Origin: Cyclobacteriaceae bacterium
GTDB lineage: Bacteria; Bacteroidota; Bacteroidia; Cytophagales; Cyclobacteriaceae
Direction of reading: 5' to 3'
DNA length: 64,000 nucleotides
NCBI GenBank assembly: GCA_020832305.1
Contig: JAFIEV010000040.1
Coordinates: 186,001 to 250,000 of the forward strand
The notes beneath the pieces are model-generated. The model worked only from the letters and a program-made list of their open reading frames with translations, made no database searches and was not told where the DNA came from. The translations under genes were made by a program, and so were the position numbers. Within the stretch, counting starts at the first letter, position 1; each line of letters begins with the position of its first letter. Below, piece after piece: positions 36,380 to 45,536 of the stretch.

Positions 36380-39300
36380 ATGAAAACATTATTTTACAGA
36401 AAAGCCGCCTTGTGGTTTTTGATGCTCTTTTCAGCATCAATGGTAAGCCTACAGGCGCAGGATGTATCACGATATGCCATAGATGATGCCGTGATAAGTC
36501 AGATTTATCCCGATTCAGTCATTGATCAGTCTCAGGTAGGTAATAACATACTTGCCTACAGAGAGCGGAAGGACGAATCATTGCTTAGGGTTATGTCATA
36601 TATAAAGTTTGACATAAGCGCAGCTGCCGGAAAGACCGTAGAAGCGGCCAGCTTTAGCTTCAGAGGAGCCGTAAGAGGTGAAGCTGAAGAGTTTGCCAAT
36701 GATTTCAAGCTGCAACTTCGTGGGGTAACCGGCCAATGGAATGGTGCAGAAGTTACATGGAATACCCGACCGACAACACTTGGCAATGTACTTGGAGAAT
36801 CATTTTTGTCTACTAATTCTGCCCGTAAAGACTTTGTTAATGAAGGCGCGCGATTAATAGATTTCATTAATGAAGAAATACGTAAGGGTAGCAAAATTAT
36901 TAGTTTTGAAATAAGATCGTCTGGCAAAGATTCGACAGCTTTAAGCTGGCTGGGAGGCATGATGAACGGCAACTGGGGGCCTGTTTTGAATTTTACGCTT
37001 GCGCCCCAAAAGACAGGTTATGCCATTGATGATGCGGTGATCAGCCAATTGTATCCCGATTCAGTTATAGACCAATCACAGATTGGGAATAATATCCTTG
37101 CCTATCGCGTCAGGGAGGGCGAAAACCTGTATAGGGTAATGTCGTACATAAAATTTGACATAAGTGGTGCCTCCGGTAAGATGTTGGAGACTGCCAATTT
37201 AAGTTTCAGAGGTGCCCTAAGGGCAGAAGCCGCTGAGTTTGAAAATGAATTTAAACTGCAATTGCGCGGTGTTACCGGAGACTGGAATGGACAAACAGTT
37301 ACCTGGAACAGCCGCCCCACAACAGGAGGCAATGTATTGGCCGAATCTTTCTTAACCACCGTTTCTGCAAGAAAGGGCTTTATCAATACCGGAACGCGCT
37401 TAATTGATTTTATCAATGAAGAAATCAGAAAGGGGAAAAGTACCATTAGCCTTGAAATCAGGTCCTCCGGCATGGATAGTACAGAATTAAGCTGGTTAGG
37501 GGGTATGTTAAATGGTAACTGGGGGCCTATCTTAGACTTCACTTTCACACCTGAATCTTCTGGATATGCTATTGATGATGCTGTGATCAGCCAGATTCAT
37601 CCCGATTCTGTCATAGACCAGTCACAGGTCGGAAATAATATATTAGCCTACAGAGAACGTGTGGAAGCCGGCCTGCAAAGGGTAATGTCTTATGTTAAAT
37701 TTGATATCAGCGCAGCCCAGGGCAGGACTCTCGAGTCAATCAAACTTAGCTTTAGAGGGGCTTTGAGGTCAGAAGCCGAGGAATTTGCAAATGATTTTCA
37801 ACTGCAATTGCGTGGCGTTTCCGGTGAGTGGAATGGCCAATCTGTAACCTGGAATAACCGGCCGACTACGGGTGGAAATGTGTTGGCAGAATCGTTTCTG
37901 ACCACCAATTCGGCAAGAAAAGATTTTATAAGCCAGGGTACCCGGTTACTTGATTTTGTTAATGAAGAAATACGCAAGGGTAAAAAAATAGTGAGCTTTG
38001 AAATCAGATCTGCCGGCAAAGACAGCACAGCATTAAGCTGGTTAGGGGGCATGATGAATGGCAATTTCGGGCCTATTTTGTCTTTTGCAGTCAGCAGCGA
38101 TGCTTCAGGATATCCATTCCAGGATGCCATAATAAGTCAGATTTATGCAGATTCGGTAATTGACCAGTCTAAAGTAGGCAACAACATACTTGCATACCGG
38201 GAACGGCATGACAACCAGTTAAAAAGAGTAATGTCATACATTAAATTTGATCTGAGGGGGACAGAAGGAAAGACCGTTGAAGCAGCAAGAGTAAGTTTCA
38301 GGGGAGCTTTGAGAAACGAGGCTGCTGATTTTGAAAATGATTTTAAGGTACAGTTGCGGGGGGTCACCGGCGAATGGGATGATAATACAGTTACCTGGAA
38401 TACAAGACCCACTACTCCAGGAGCTGTGTTGGCTGAAGCCAGCATGACTACCAATTCTCTCAGAAAAGATTTTATCAATGATGGCACCAGACTGGTTGAT
38501 TTTATTAATGAAGAAATACGTAAAGGCAGGACTTCTGTAACTTTTGAAATCAGATCTGCCGGAAGAGACAGCACTGAACAAATGTGGATTGGGGGTGTAT
38601 TAAATGGGAATTTTGCCCCAATACTCGATTTCAGCACACCAAATTTATTCGGTGTTAGTAATGATACCTTGATGGCCGTGCAAGACACTTATGTAGAGCT
38701 TGCCAATCCTGCACAAAACTTCAATGGAGAAAATAAACTCTTGTTCAGAAATCAAGGTGACAACCATAAAGAAGCCTGGATTAAGTTTGATGTTAGCAAT
38801 GTAAAACCTGGTTTTGGTACGGTTTCTCTGATCGTTGATGGGGGTTTGAAAATACCAGAAGAGGTAACGACAAATCTCAATCAAAGAATAGATCTGAGAA
38901 GGACTTCCAGCGACTGGGATGAAACTGACCTTACCTGGGAAAACCGGCCGGAAGTAGGAGGCACGATTGTAAATACCTTCAGAATGAATGGTGATACCAC
39001 CCTGGTTATGACAGGTATGTTTTTAACCAAGTACCTGGCCGATTCGCTGGCCGCAGGAAAACAACATATAAGCTTTGTCATCAGGGCTCGGGATGGTCGT
39101 GCATGGGATGCCTTTATTGCATCTAAAGACTCCATACCCGCCAGACTGGCCTTTGATTATACCGATGACAAACAATTTGTTATTGAAGATGTACTTGTAA
39201 AAGAGTCTGAACCTGATGAGAATTTTAATGGTATCACTTCTATGGATATCCGAAAAGCCACAGCAGAGCAGGATTCTAAAGAGGCCTTACTCAAATTCAG

Positions 39301-41989
39301 CCTGGCAAATGCCAGAAGCGGTTTTGAAACAGCTATACTCAATGTGCGTGGTGATCAGCAGGGTGCCACCGCTGCTACTCCAAGAGAAGACTTCTTTATT
39401 CAGGTAATAGGGCTGCAAAATACCTGGGCTGAAGACACAACTACCTGGAATAATAAACCACCGACGGTGGGTAGCGTATTGGCAGAATACAACATAAAAG
39501 AGAGCAAGTATCATGAAATAAGGTCTCCTGCTCTTACTGAATATATAAGAAATGCACGTCGTACCGGACAAGAGTTTGTCTCTTTTCTGGTCCGAGGCCG
39601 GGATGAAACCCCTGGTCATAATGCATGGATTTCTGATAAGGGATGGCAACCTGCATTTCTTACACTTGATCACAGAAAACTGGTGGCCACTCCAATTTTC
39701 CAAACCAATCCAGGTGAATATTTCCCGAGTGTGGTTGTAAAAATTATCACGCCTACCGAAGGAGCCGCCATTTATTACACTTTAGATGGTTCAACACCAA
39801 GTTCAGCATCTTCTCTATATGTTCATGCTGATGGTATTACGCTTACTTCTTCAGCAATAGTTCGGGCCATTGCTGTTAAAGATGGATTTGCAGACAGCGA
39901 TGTGGCAGAAGCAACCTACTCAGTCTTCCCGGTTAGCGAGCCTTCTTTTGAACCTTCGCCTTTGGTAGAATATATAGATCAAGTGAGAGTGCTGTTGAGT
40001 GCAAAGCCCGGAGACGCACTGATTTTCTTCTCCGATGATGGAGGTGATCCTACAACACCTTACAATCCTGAGGAAGGCATTTTGCTTACAGCGACTACAA
40101 CAATTAAAGCGCGTGCCATTGAAAATGTAGATGAAGATCCTTATATGTCGCCCGTAACAGAGGCTACCTATGTGGTTGTTAACCCTGTCGATGGCATTGG
40201 TGTTGGACCTGCCGGTGTTGGTTTTAAAGACAATACGGTTACAGGACAGCCCGAAAATGCACTTTGGCTCAAAGCAGATGCATTGCAAGGCGTCGCAAAT
40301 GGAACAGCAGTTACACAATGGCCCGATATGTCGGGCAATGAAAATCATGCCTATAATACATGGGTTGAAGGAGGTAATAATGCTATCCCAAATACAGCAG
40401 AGTCGCAAAAGAGACCACCTGTTTTTGTCGAAAACGGAATCAATGGAATGCCACTGCTGCGATTTGGCACCCGTACTGGAGAAAATAATGACCTGAGCTC
40501 TCTCATTATTGACGACGCAGACAATCTCGATGGAGGTGCCAGCATATCTATTTTCATGGTAATGAAACGAAATACTATGTTGGCTGACTTCGCCGCTTTA
40601 ATTCAAAAAAGAGATATCCGGGGAAGTAATACCGCCCTTCAGGCTTATGTACTCGAAATGAATGGTGGGGCTGATCCACAGACCATTCAGTTTGTTTTAG
40701 CAAGAAACCTTTTCCTGAGGTCACCCAATCAGCCGGCCAGATTGTTTAATGATGATGATTTCTATCTGTTAAATGTAGAACTCGATGGCAACGCACGCCA
40801 TGCGACTTTCAGAAGTAACGGCGAACAGCTGGCACGATCGGCTTATAACAACATCGTTCAGAGTGTGGTCGCTCCTGTAATTTTGGGTGGTTTCCAACCC
40901 ATGGATGTAGCTGAATTAATCATTTACAAATCAGCACTCAATCGGGCACAGAGAAACATAGTTCACAATTACCTGGCTGTTAAATATAATCTTGAAATCA
41001 GCGATGGCGATAACTCACTAAATGTATATACCAATCAGGAATATAAATTTGATTTGATTGGCATAGGAAGTGAAACCAATCCCGACGGCGTTACATTGGG
41101 TCGGCACCCTTCTGCATCAGGTGCAGGACTTGAATTGGCAATGTCGGGCTCCTTTGCCTCCGGTGATTATGTGCTTGCAGGTCATAACGGCGCAGCTGCA
41201 AGTGATGATAATGCCAACAAAGTCTGGACAAGACGTTGGTATGCCGAGGTAATAGGCAATCCGGGAGCTGCTGAAGTCGGCTTTAATTACAAAGCCGCGG
41301 GTATTCCATTCCCTGCCAATGCAGGTGACTTCAGGTTGCTGTATGATGATGGCGAAGGATTTGAAATACTGGAAGCAGAAGCTGTTGTCGACGAAGACAA
41401 TGAAACCATCTCATTTGTGCTTGCCAATTTGGGTAGTGGTGTATATACCATAGGCCTCAATGTGCCCGGCGCTTCGGTAGAAGCACCGGTTATCTCTCCT
41501 GCTGCCGGAACTTATACAGCAGCTGTACAGGTGAGCATTAGCGCTGCTGCCGGAACCACCATATTCTACACAACAGATGGTTCTGTGCCAACAACAGCCT
41601 CTAATGAGTATACAGGGCCGTTTACATTAGAGCAAAGTGCCACAGTAAAAGCAGTGGCCGCCAGTGGTGGCCTGTTGAGTACTGTCACTGAAGCTGCATA
41701 CGTCATCAACATCATCACTTCACTTGCAGATGCTTTTGGCAATTCTGTACTGATTTATCCCAATCCTTCAGATGATCTGCTCTTCCTCGAATTAAATAAT
41801 GAAGAACGAGGAGAAATCAGCATTAGAATATTGGATACTTCGGGAAGAATTATGCACTTACAGCAAAATCAGAAACAGACCGAAATGTTTAAGATACAGT
41901 TGCCAACACATAACTTTAAACAAGGTATTTATCTGATAGATATTCAACAGGGTGATCAACGTAGTATTATTAGAATGATGAAAAATTAG
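36380..41989 (+). CDS. giant secreted DNRLRE-repeat protein with T9SS sorting domain
   Basis: 1869 residues. Signal peptide (about 1-27, ending SLQAQ), then four highly similar 182-residue modules (starting at residues 32, 214, 396 and 578) and two divergent ones (about 760-931 and 932-1103). All share the DNRLRE pattern: xxDAVISQ, LxRVMSYIKFDIS, and WNGxxVTWNxRPTT. Next come two chitobiase C-terminal-type modules (about 1104-1180 and 1184-1265, IYYTLDGSTPSSAS), a concanavalin/LamG-like domain (about 1290-1555, ALWLKADALQG, MSGNENHAYN) with a following DUF-type tail, a third chitobiase-type module (about 1701-1775) and a type A sorting domain (about 1788-1869, YPNPSDDLLFLEL, GIYLIDIQQGD). It should be exported by Sec and T9SS and held on or released from the surface. 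No catalytic domain is seen; adhesion or binding is likely. Confidence 0.92.
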   Translation: MKTLFYRKAALWFLMLFSASMVSLQAQDVSRYAIDDAVISQIYPDSVIDQSQVGNNILAYRERKDESLLRVMSYIKFDISAAAGKTVEAASFSFRGAVRGEAEEFANDFKLQLRGVTGQWNGAEVTWNTRPTTLGNVLGESFLSTNSARKDFVNEGARLIDFINEEIRKGSKIISFEIRSSGKDSTALSWLGGMMNGNWGPVLNFTLAPQKTGYAIDDAVISQLYPDSVIDQSQIGNNILAYRVREGENLYRVMSYIKFDISGASGKMLETANLSFRGALRAEAAEFENEFKLQLRGVTGDWNGQTVTWNSRPTTGGNVLAESFLTTVSARKGFINTGTRLIDFINEEIRKGKSTISLEIRSSGMDSTELSWLGGMLNGNWGPILDFTFTPESSGYAIDDAVISQIHPDSVIDQSQVGNNILAYRERVEAGLQRVMSYVKFDISAAQGRTLESIKLSFRGALRSEAEEFANDFQLQLRGVSGEWNGQSVTWNNRPTTGGNVLAESFLTTNSARKDFISQGTRLLDFVNEEIRKGKKIVSFEIRSAGKDSTALSWLGGMMNGNFGPILSFAVSSDASGYPFQDAIISQIYADSVIDQSKVGNNILAYRERHDNQLKRVMSYIKFDLRGTEGKTVEAARVSFRGALRNEAADFENDFKVQLRGVTGEWDDNTVTWNTRPTTPGAVLAEASMTTNSLRKDFINDGTRLVDFINEEIRKGRTSVTFEIRSAGRDSTEQMWIGGVLNGNFAPILDFSTPNLFGVSNDTLMAVQDTYVELANPAQNFNGENKLLFRNQGDNHKEAWIKFDVSNVKPGFGTVSLIVDGGLKIPEEVTTNLNQRIDLRRTSSDWDETDLTWENRPEVGGTIVNTFRMNGDTTLVMTGMFLTKYLADSLAAGKQHISFVIRARDGRAWDAFIASKDSIPARLAFDYTDDKQFVIEDVLVKESEPDENFNGITSMDIRKATAEQDSKEALLKFSLANARSGFETAILNVRGDQQGATAATPREDFFIQVIGLQNTWAEDTTTWNNKPPTVGSVLAEYNIKESKYHEIRSPALTEYIRNARRTGQEFVSFLVRGRDETPGHNAWISDKGWQPAFLTLDHRKLVATPIFQTNPGEYFPSVVVKIITPTEGAAIYYTLDGSTPSSASSLYVHADGITLTSSAIVRAIAVKDGFADSDVAEATYSVFPVSEPSFEPSPLVEYIDQVRVLLSAKPGDALIFFSDDGGDPTTPYNPEEGILLTATTTIKARAIENVDEDPYMSPVTEATYVVVNPVDGIGVGPAGVGFKDNTVTGQPENALWLKADALQGVANGTAVTQWPDMSGNENHAYNTWVEGGNNAIPNTAESQKRPPVFVENGINGMPLLRFGTRTGENNDLSSLIIDDADNLDGGASISIFMVMKRNTMLADFAALIQKRDIRGSNTALQAYVLEMNGGADPQTIQFVLARNLFLRSPNQPARLFNDDDFYLLNVELDGNARHATFRSNGEQLARSAYNNIVQSVVAPVILGGFQPMDVAELIIYKSALNRAQRNIVHNYLAVKYNLEISDGDNSLNVYTNQEYKFDLIGIGSETNPDGVTLGRHPSASGAGLELAMSGSFASGDYVLAGHNGAAASDDNANKVWTRRWYAEVIGNPGAAEVGFNYKAAGIPFPANAGDFRLLYDDGEGFEILEAEAVVDEDNETISFVLANLGSGVYTIGLNVPGASVEAPVISPAAGTYTAAVQVSISAAAGTTIFYTTDGSVPTTASNEYTGPFTLEQSATVKAVAASGGLLSTVTEAAYVINIITSLADAFGNSVLIYPNPSDDLLFLELNNEERGEISIRILDTSGRIMHLQQNQKQTEMFKIQLPTHNFKQGIYLIDIQQGDQRSIIRMMKN
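36473..38656 (+). repeat. four tandem in-frame 546-bp repeats
   Basis: Units start at 36473, 37019, 37565 and 38111, each exactly 546 bp (182 codons) with no indel. Each begins with a YAIDDAVISQ-type stretch (the fourth is YPFQDAIISQ) followed by DSVIDQS and GNNILAYR, and ends before the next. Protein similarity is very high while silent positions differ, which suggests selection on the protein after duplication rather than a very recent copy. Confidence 0.9.
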
Positions 41990-41990
41990 G

Positions 41991-42044
41991 CCCCTGATTT
42001 AAACACATAAAAAACCCCGGATGTAAAAATCAGGGGTTTTTTTT
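41991..42044 (+). terminator. strong intrinsic terminator after the repeat protein gene
   Basis: A perfect 10-bp stem, CCCCTGATTT (41991-42000) with AAATCAGGGG (42027-42036), is followed by eight T. An alternative stem, AAAACCCC (42011-42018) with GGGGTTTT (42033-42040), shares the second arm, so the two exclude each other. Confidence 0.88.
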
Positions 42045-42202
42045 ATGCTTATCTTAATATTCTACAAACTATGATTTATGCAATAATGAATAAGATTTTA
42101 TTAATGACTTACAAAAACGATCAGGAATCCGGAACTATTTTTAATAAATACAGTATTTAATCATATATCCTCAAGTGAGAAAGCCTTGCTTATGGAAGTA
42201 TT

Positions 42203-42234
42203 ATTGATTTTTGGAAATAAGCGTTGTATCTTTC
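42203..42234 (+). promoter_or_regulatory. promoter of the glycosyltransferase-GH57 operon
   Basis: ATTG (42203-42206), exactly 20 nt, then TATCTTTC (42227-42234), one mismatch from TAnnTTTG. The predicted start near 42240 leaves a leader of about 37 nt. Otherwise the stretch 42045-42276 has no gene. Confidence 0.5.
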
Positions 42235-42276
42235 ATGCATTAGCCATACTTTTTCTTCAGCAATACTATCAAACCT

Positions 42277-43590
42277 ATGAACAAAAAAAACATTTTGATG
42301 TTAGGCTGGGAATTTCCACCCGTAATCAGTGGGGGCCTGGGGGTTGCCTGTCAGGGTATTTGCATGCATGTGGCTCAACATCACAATGTTTTAATTATTT
42401 TACCCAAAAAGGGCAAGGGTAAATCTCCTGCCAATACCCAAATTTTAGGCCTCAATCAAATTGATCTCGATAATCTGATCGACCCGGGATATCTTGAAGT
42501 TCTGATTCCGGAATTAAGCATAAAGCGGGTAGAAAAAGTTATTGAAATTAATCCTTATCACTACGAAACCATTTTGCTTAATGAAGAACAGGCCCAATAC
42601 CTGGTAGAGCGGATTAAAAGAAAAAAGATAGAAAAAAATGACAAAGAGCCCAATTTGTTTGAAAAACAGGATTTGTATGGTGAGGGATTGGTTCAACGGG
42701 TTATTTTATATTCAAAATATGTTCAGGAGATAGCCGAAACTTTAGATTTTGATTTGATACATGCCCATGACTGGATGACTTTCCTTGCCGGGGTAGACCT
42801 TAAAAAAAGATATGGGAAACCGCTGGTATTGCATGTGCATTCACTGGATTATGATCGTGCTGGTGCAGAGAGCCGTGGATGGGTCTTTGAACTGGAAAGA
42901 CATGCCATGCAACAGGCCGATCTAATCATTCCCGTTAGCCATTACACAGGCAGCATCATACAAAGCCATTATAAACTCAATCCGGCAATGATTTTTCCTG
43001 TCCACAATGGTGTTGAGCCGGTGAAGGTCTATAAAAAAGCCAAGAAATTTCCCGAAAAACTGGTGCTTTTCTTAGGACGTATTACCGGGCAGAAAGGGCC
43101 TGAATACTTTTTAAACGTAGCAGAAAAAGTTTATAAGGAGTATCAAAACGTGCGATTTGTCATAGCCGGAAATGGCGACCAACTTATACAAATGATTCAG
43201 GAAGGTGCTTATCGTCAACTGGGTCACAGACTACATTTTACCGGATTTGTCGACCGGAAAAAAGTGCATGATTTGCTCGCCATGGCAGATGTGTACTGTA
43301 TGCCTTCGGTTTCAGAACCTTTTGGAATTACTGCCCTGGAAGCTGCACAGTTTGGGGTACCCGTTGTTTTATCTGAAAGATCTGGCGCTACAGAAGTGCT
43401 GGATTCAGCATTAAAGGCTGATTTTTGGGACATAAATAAAATGGCAAGTCAGATTGTGAGCTTGCTTAGAAATGAAACCTTACACGCCCAAAAGGTGAAG
43501 GAAGCAAATGATGAACTCAGGGAACTTACCTGGGATAAAGCCGCCTTGAAAATCGTATCTGCTTACGAAAAAGTTTTAACCAACGTTTAG
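42277..43590 (+). CDS. glycogen-synthase-like glycosyltransferase (GT4/GT5)
   Basis: 437 residues, cytoplasmic. The start, KNILMLGWEFPPVISGGLGVACQGI, has the GGLG nucleotide-sugar loop of starch/glycogen synthases, followed by IHAHDWMTFLAGVDL, the central VLFLGRITGQKGPEYFLNVAEKV and the donor-site EPFGITALEAAQFGVPVVLSERSGATEVL. A charged insert (about 85-150, RIKRKKIEKNDKEPN) is unlike the short GT4 enzymes. It is 11 nt before a GH57 gene; such pairs are usually tied to alpha-glucan synthesis and turnover, which is the likely role here. Donor (ADP- or UDP-glucose) is not certain. Confidence 0.88.
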   Translation: MNKKNILMLGWEFPPVISGGLGVACQGICMHVAQHHNVLIILPKKGKGKSPANTQILGLNQIDLDNLIDPGYLEVLIPELSIKRVEKVIEINPYHYETILLNEEQAQYLVERIKRKKIEKNDKEPNLFEKQDLYGEGLVQRVILYSKYVQEIAETLDFDLIHAHDWMTFLAGVDLKKRYGKPLVLHVHSLDYDRAGAESRGWVFELERHAMQQADLIIPVSHYTGSIIQSHYKLNPAMIFPVHNGVEPVKVYKKAKKFPEKLVLFLGRITGQKGPEYFLNVAEKVYKEYQNVRFVIAGNGDQLIQMIQEGAYRQLGHRLHFTGFVDRKKVHDLLAMADVYCMPSVSEPFGITALEAAQFGVPVVLSERSGATEVLDSALKADFWDINKMASQIVSLLRNETLHAQKVKEANDELRELTWDKAALKIVSAYEKVLTNV

Positions 43591-43601
43591 ATTTCTGAAT
43601 T

Positions 43602-44819
43602 ATGGCGTCAACTAAAGTGAATTGGTGCTTCCATATGCACCAACCGATACGTTACAAGACCTTTACCTTTTTCGATATCGGTGAAAGTCAACCTTATTTC
43701 GATGACCAGCTCAACGAAAAAGTACTGAATAACGTTGCTGAGCGTTGTTATGAGCCTGCCATTCAACATACAATGAAACTTCTCAAAAAATTTCCTGAGG
43801 ATTTTTTTGTCTCCTTTTCTATCAGTGGATCATTGCTGGAACAGTGCCGTATTTTCAGACCCTGCCTTATCCCCAGATTACAAGAACTCGCGGCCCATCC
43901 CAACGTAGAAATTCTGGGAGAAACCTATTACCATTCCCTGTCGTATTTTTACAATTGTGATGCCTTTAAAAAAGAGGTTAAAAAACATAGGGAGTCTATG
44001 GTCCTGCATTTTGGTAAACGCCCATCTATTTTTAAAAATACTGAACTTGCATATGACAATTGGCTCAATCCGGAGCTGTCAAAAATGGGGTTTAAGGGGG
44101 TAATTACAGAAGGGGCTAGCCGAATATTGAATAACAGACCGGTAAACCGTCTTTATGGCGATGTACATGATACCAGAATGAAAATCTTTTTGCGAAACCG
44201 GTCCCTCTCCAATGACATAGGTTACAGGTTTTGCGACAACCGATGGAATCAGTTTCCATTACATCCGAATAAATATCTGACCTGGATGGAAAATAGTGGC
44301 GGGGAAATTCTTAACCTTTGCATGGACTTTGAAGTTCTGGGAGAGCGGTTCAGCAGCAATTCCGGTATTTTTGAATTTTTTGATAAAACAGTAGCGGGTA
44401 TAATACGCTCTCCACGCATGCACTTTTGCCTGCCCTCTGAAGCATTGGCAGAATTGGAAATTTTTGATGTGCTTGATGTCTATGATCCAATAACCTGGAC
44501 CGACCAGGATAATGACCTTTCGGTTTTCAGGGGAAACGCCATGCAGGCAGAAGCCCTCAATAAAATATACGAATTGGGTAAAGATGTTTCAAAAACTAAA
44601 AGTCGTAAACTAATACAAACATGGTTGTCATTACTGGCATCTGACCATTTTTATTATATGAGCACCAAAGGGGATGGTATCATGCGTAACTATTTCAGTC
44701 CCTATCGTTCGCCCTATGATGCCTATGTGTACTATATGAATATTTTAAATGATCTGGAGCTGAAAGTTCACCAGGAAGATTATTTTTTATCGATGATTAA
44801 TGGAATAAAAATGCCTTAG
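43602..44819 (+). CDS. glycoside hydrolase family 57 enzyme (alpha-amylase/branching type)
   Basis: 405 residues, the length of short GH57 proteins. Visible family motifs: NWCFHMHQPIRYK near the start (motif 1, HQP), EILGETYYHSLSYF (motif 2), IFKNTELAYDN with the probable nucleophile Glu148 (motif 3) and NLCMDFEVLGERF with the probable acid/base Asp242 (motif 4; the usual His after GE is Arg here). GH57 enzymes act on alpha-1,4-glucans as amylases, 4-alpha-glucanotransferases or branching enzymes. With the adjacent glycogen-synthase-like enzyme it forms a likely alpha-glucan module. No signal peptide, so it acts in the cytoplasm. Confidence 0.9.
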   Translation: MASTKVNWCFHMHQPIRYKTFTFFDIGESQPYFDDQLNEKVLNNVAERCYEPAIQHTMKLLKKFPEDFFVSFSISGSLLEQCRIFRPCLIPRLQELAAHPNVEILGETYYHSLSYFYNCDAFKKEVKKHRESMVLHFGKRPSIFKNTELAYDNWLNPELSKMGFKGVITEGASRILNNRPVNRLYGDVHDTRMKIFLRNRSLSNDIGYRFCDNRWNQFPLHPNKYLTWMENSGGEILNLCMDFEVLGERFSSNSGIFEFFDKTVAGIIRSPRMHFCLPSEALAELEIFDVLDVYDPITWTDQDNDLSVFRGNAMQAEALNKIYELGKDVSKTKSRKLIQTWLSLLASDHFYYMSTKGDGIMRNYFSPYRSPYDAYVYYMNILNDLELKVHQEDYFLSMINGIKMP

Positions 44820-44855
44820 TTCTTTAATTGCTCAAATAAATAATATTATTTAAGA

Positions 44856-45536
44856 ATGCAGGCATGTCCTCTTTGTAATAATTCGCTTTCAGGTAATCTG
44901 CTGCAAAGCGCAGATCTGCGCAGGCATCGGCTATGCAACCACTGTCATCTGATTGCTACAGTGCCCACTTTCCATGCCACATCAGAACAGGAAATACAGC
45001 GGTACCTTACCCACAACAACAGTATCCAAAATTCAGACTATGTAGCTTTTCTCAACAGAATTTTGTCTCCGGTTCTTCCTATGTTAACCGATCATATGCA
45101 TTTGTTGGATTATGGCTGTGGTCCATTGCCTGTACTATCGGAATTGCTGGCCTCGAAAGGGTTTTCCTGCGATAATTATGACATTTATTTTTTTCAGGAT
45201 GGTATTCAAAAGCATAATTATGATGTAATTTTTGCCTCTGAGTGCTTTGAGCATTTCAGACATCCTTTATCAGAAATTCAAAAAATCACGAATCTCCTGG
45301 CAAATGATGGTATACTGGCCATCATGACAGAAAGATATACAGATCTACAACGTTTTAAAAATTGGTATTATGCCAGGGACATTACCCATATAGCGTTTTA
45401 TCATAAAAAAACCATCGAATATATATGCAGCCAATTTAAACTTGACTGCATATACGACGATGGTAAAAGAGTTTGTCTGTTACAAAAATCCCACAGTAAA
45501 ACTGCTAAGCTTCCAGAAGTTTCTGTTCCCGCCTGA
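44856..45536 (+). CDS. zinc-ribbon class I SAM-dependent methyltransferase
   Basis: 226 residues. The N-terminus has a four-cysteine ribbon (Cys4, Cys7, Cys27, Cys30; ACPLCNN and RLCNHCH). The methyltransferase core follows, with motif I in LLDYGCGPLPVLSELL, the acidic DNYDIYF, DVIFASECFEHFRHPLSEI and LANDGILAIMTERYT. The substrate is unknown; many ribbon-tagged relatives modify sugars or small molecules. It lies 36 nt after the GH57 gene, and its 3' end overlaps the convergent tatC gene by 32 nt. Confidence 0.82.
   Translation: MQACPLCNNSLSGNLLQSADLRRHRLCNHCHLIATVPTFHATSEQEIQRYLTHNNSIQNSDYVAFLNRILSPVLPMLTDHMHLLDYGCGPLPVLSELLASKGFSCDNYDIYFFQDGIQKHNYDVIFASECFEHFRHPLSEIQKITNLLANDGILAIMTERYTDLQRFKNWYYARDITHIAFYHKKTIEYICSQFKLDCIYDDGKRVCLLQKSHSKTAKLPEVSVPA

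Noticed and set aside
36556-39135. series of minus-strand ORFs of 84-181 codons spaced through the repeat protein
   Set aside because: They recur once per 546-bp repeat at the same relative place, so they are shadows of the repeat on the other strand.
42186-42422. 78-codon ORF overlapping the glycosyltransferase start
   Set aside because: Overlaps the conserved GGLG region of the glycosyltransferase in another frame; composition is not protein-like.
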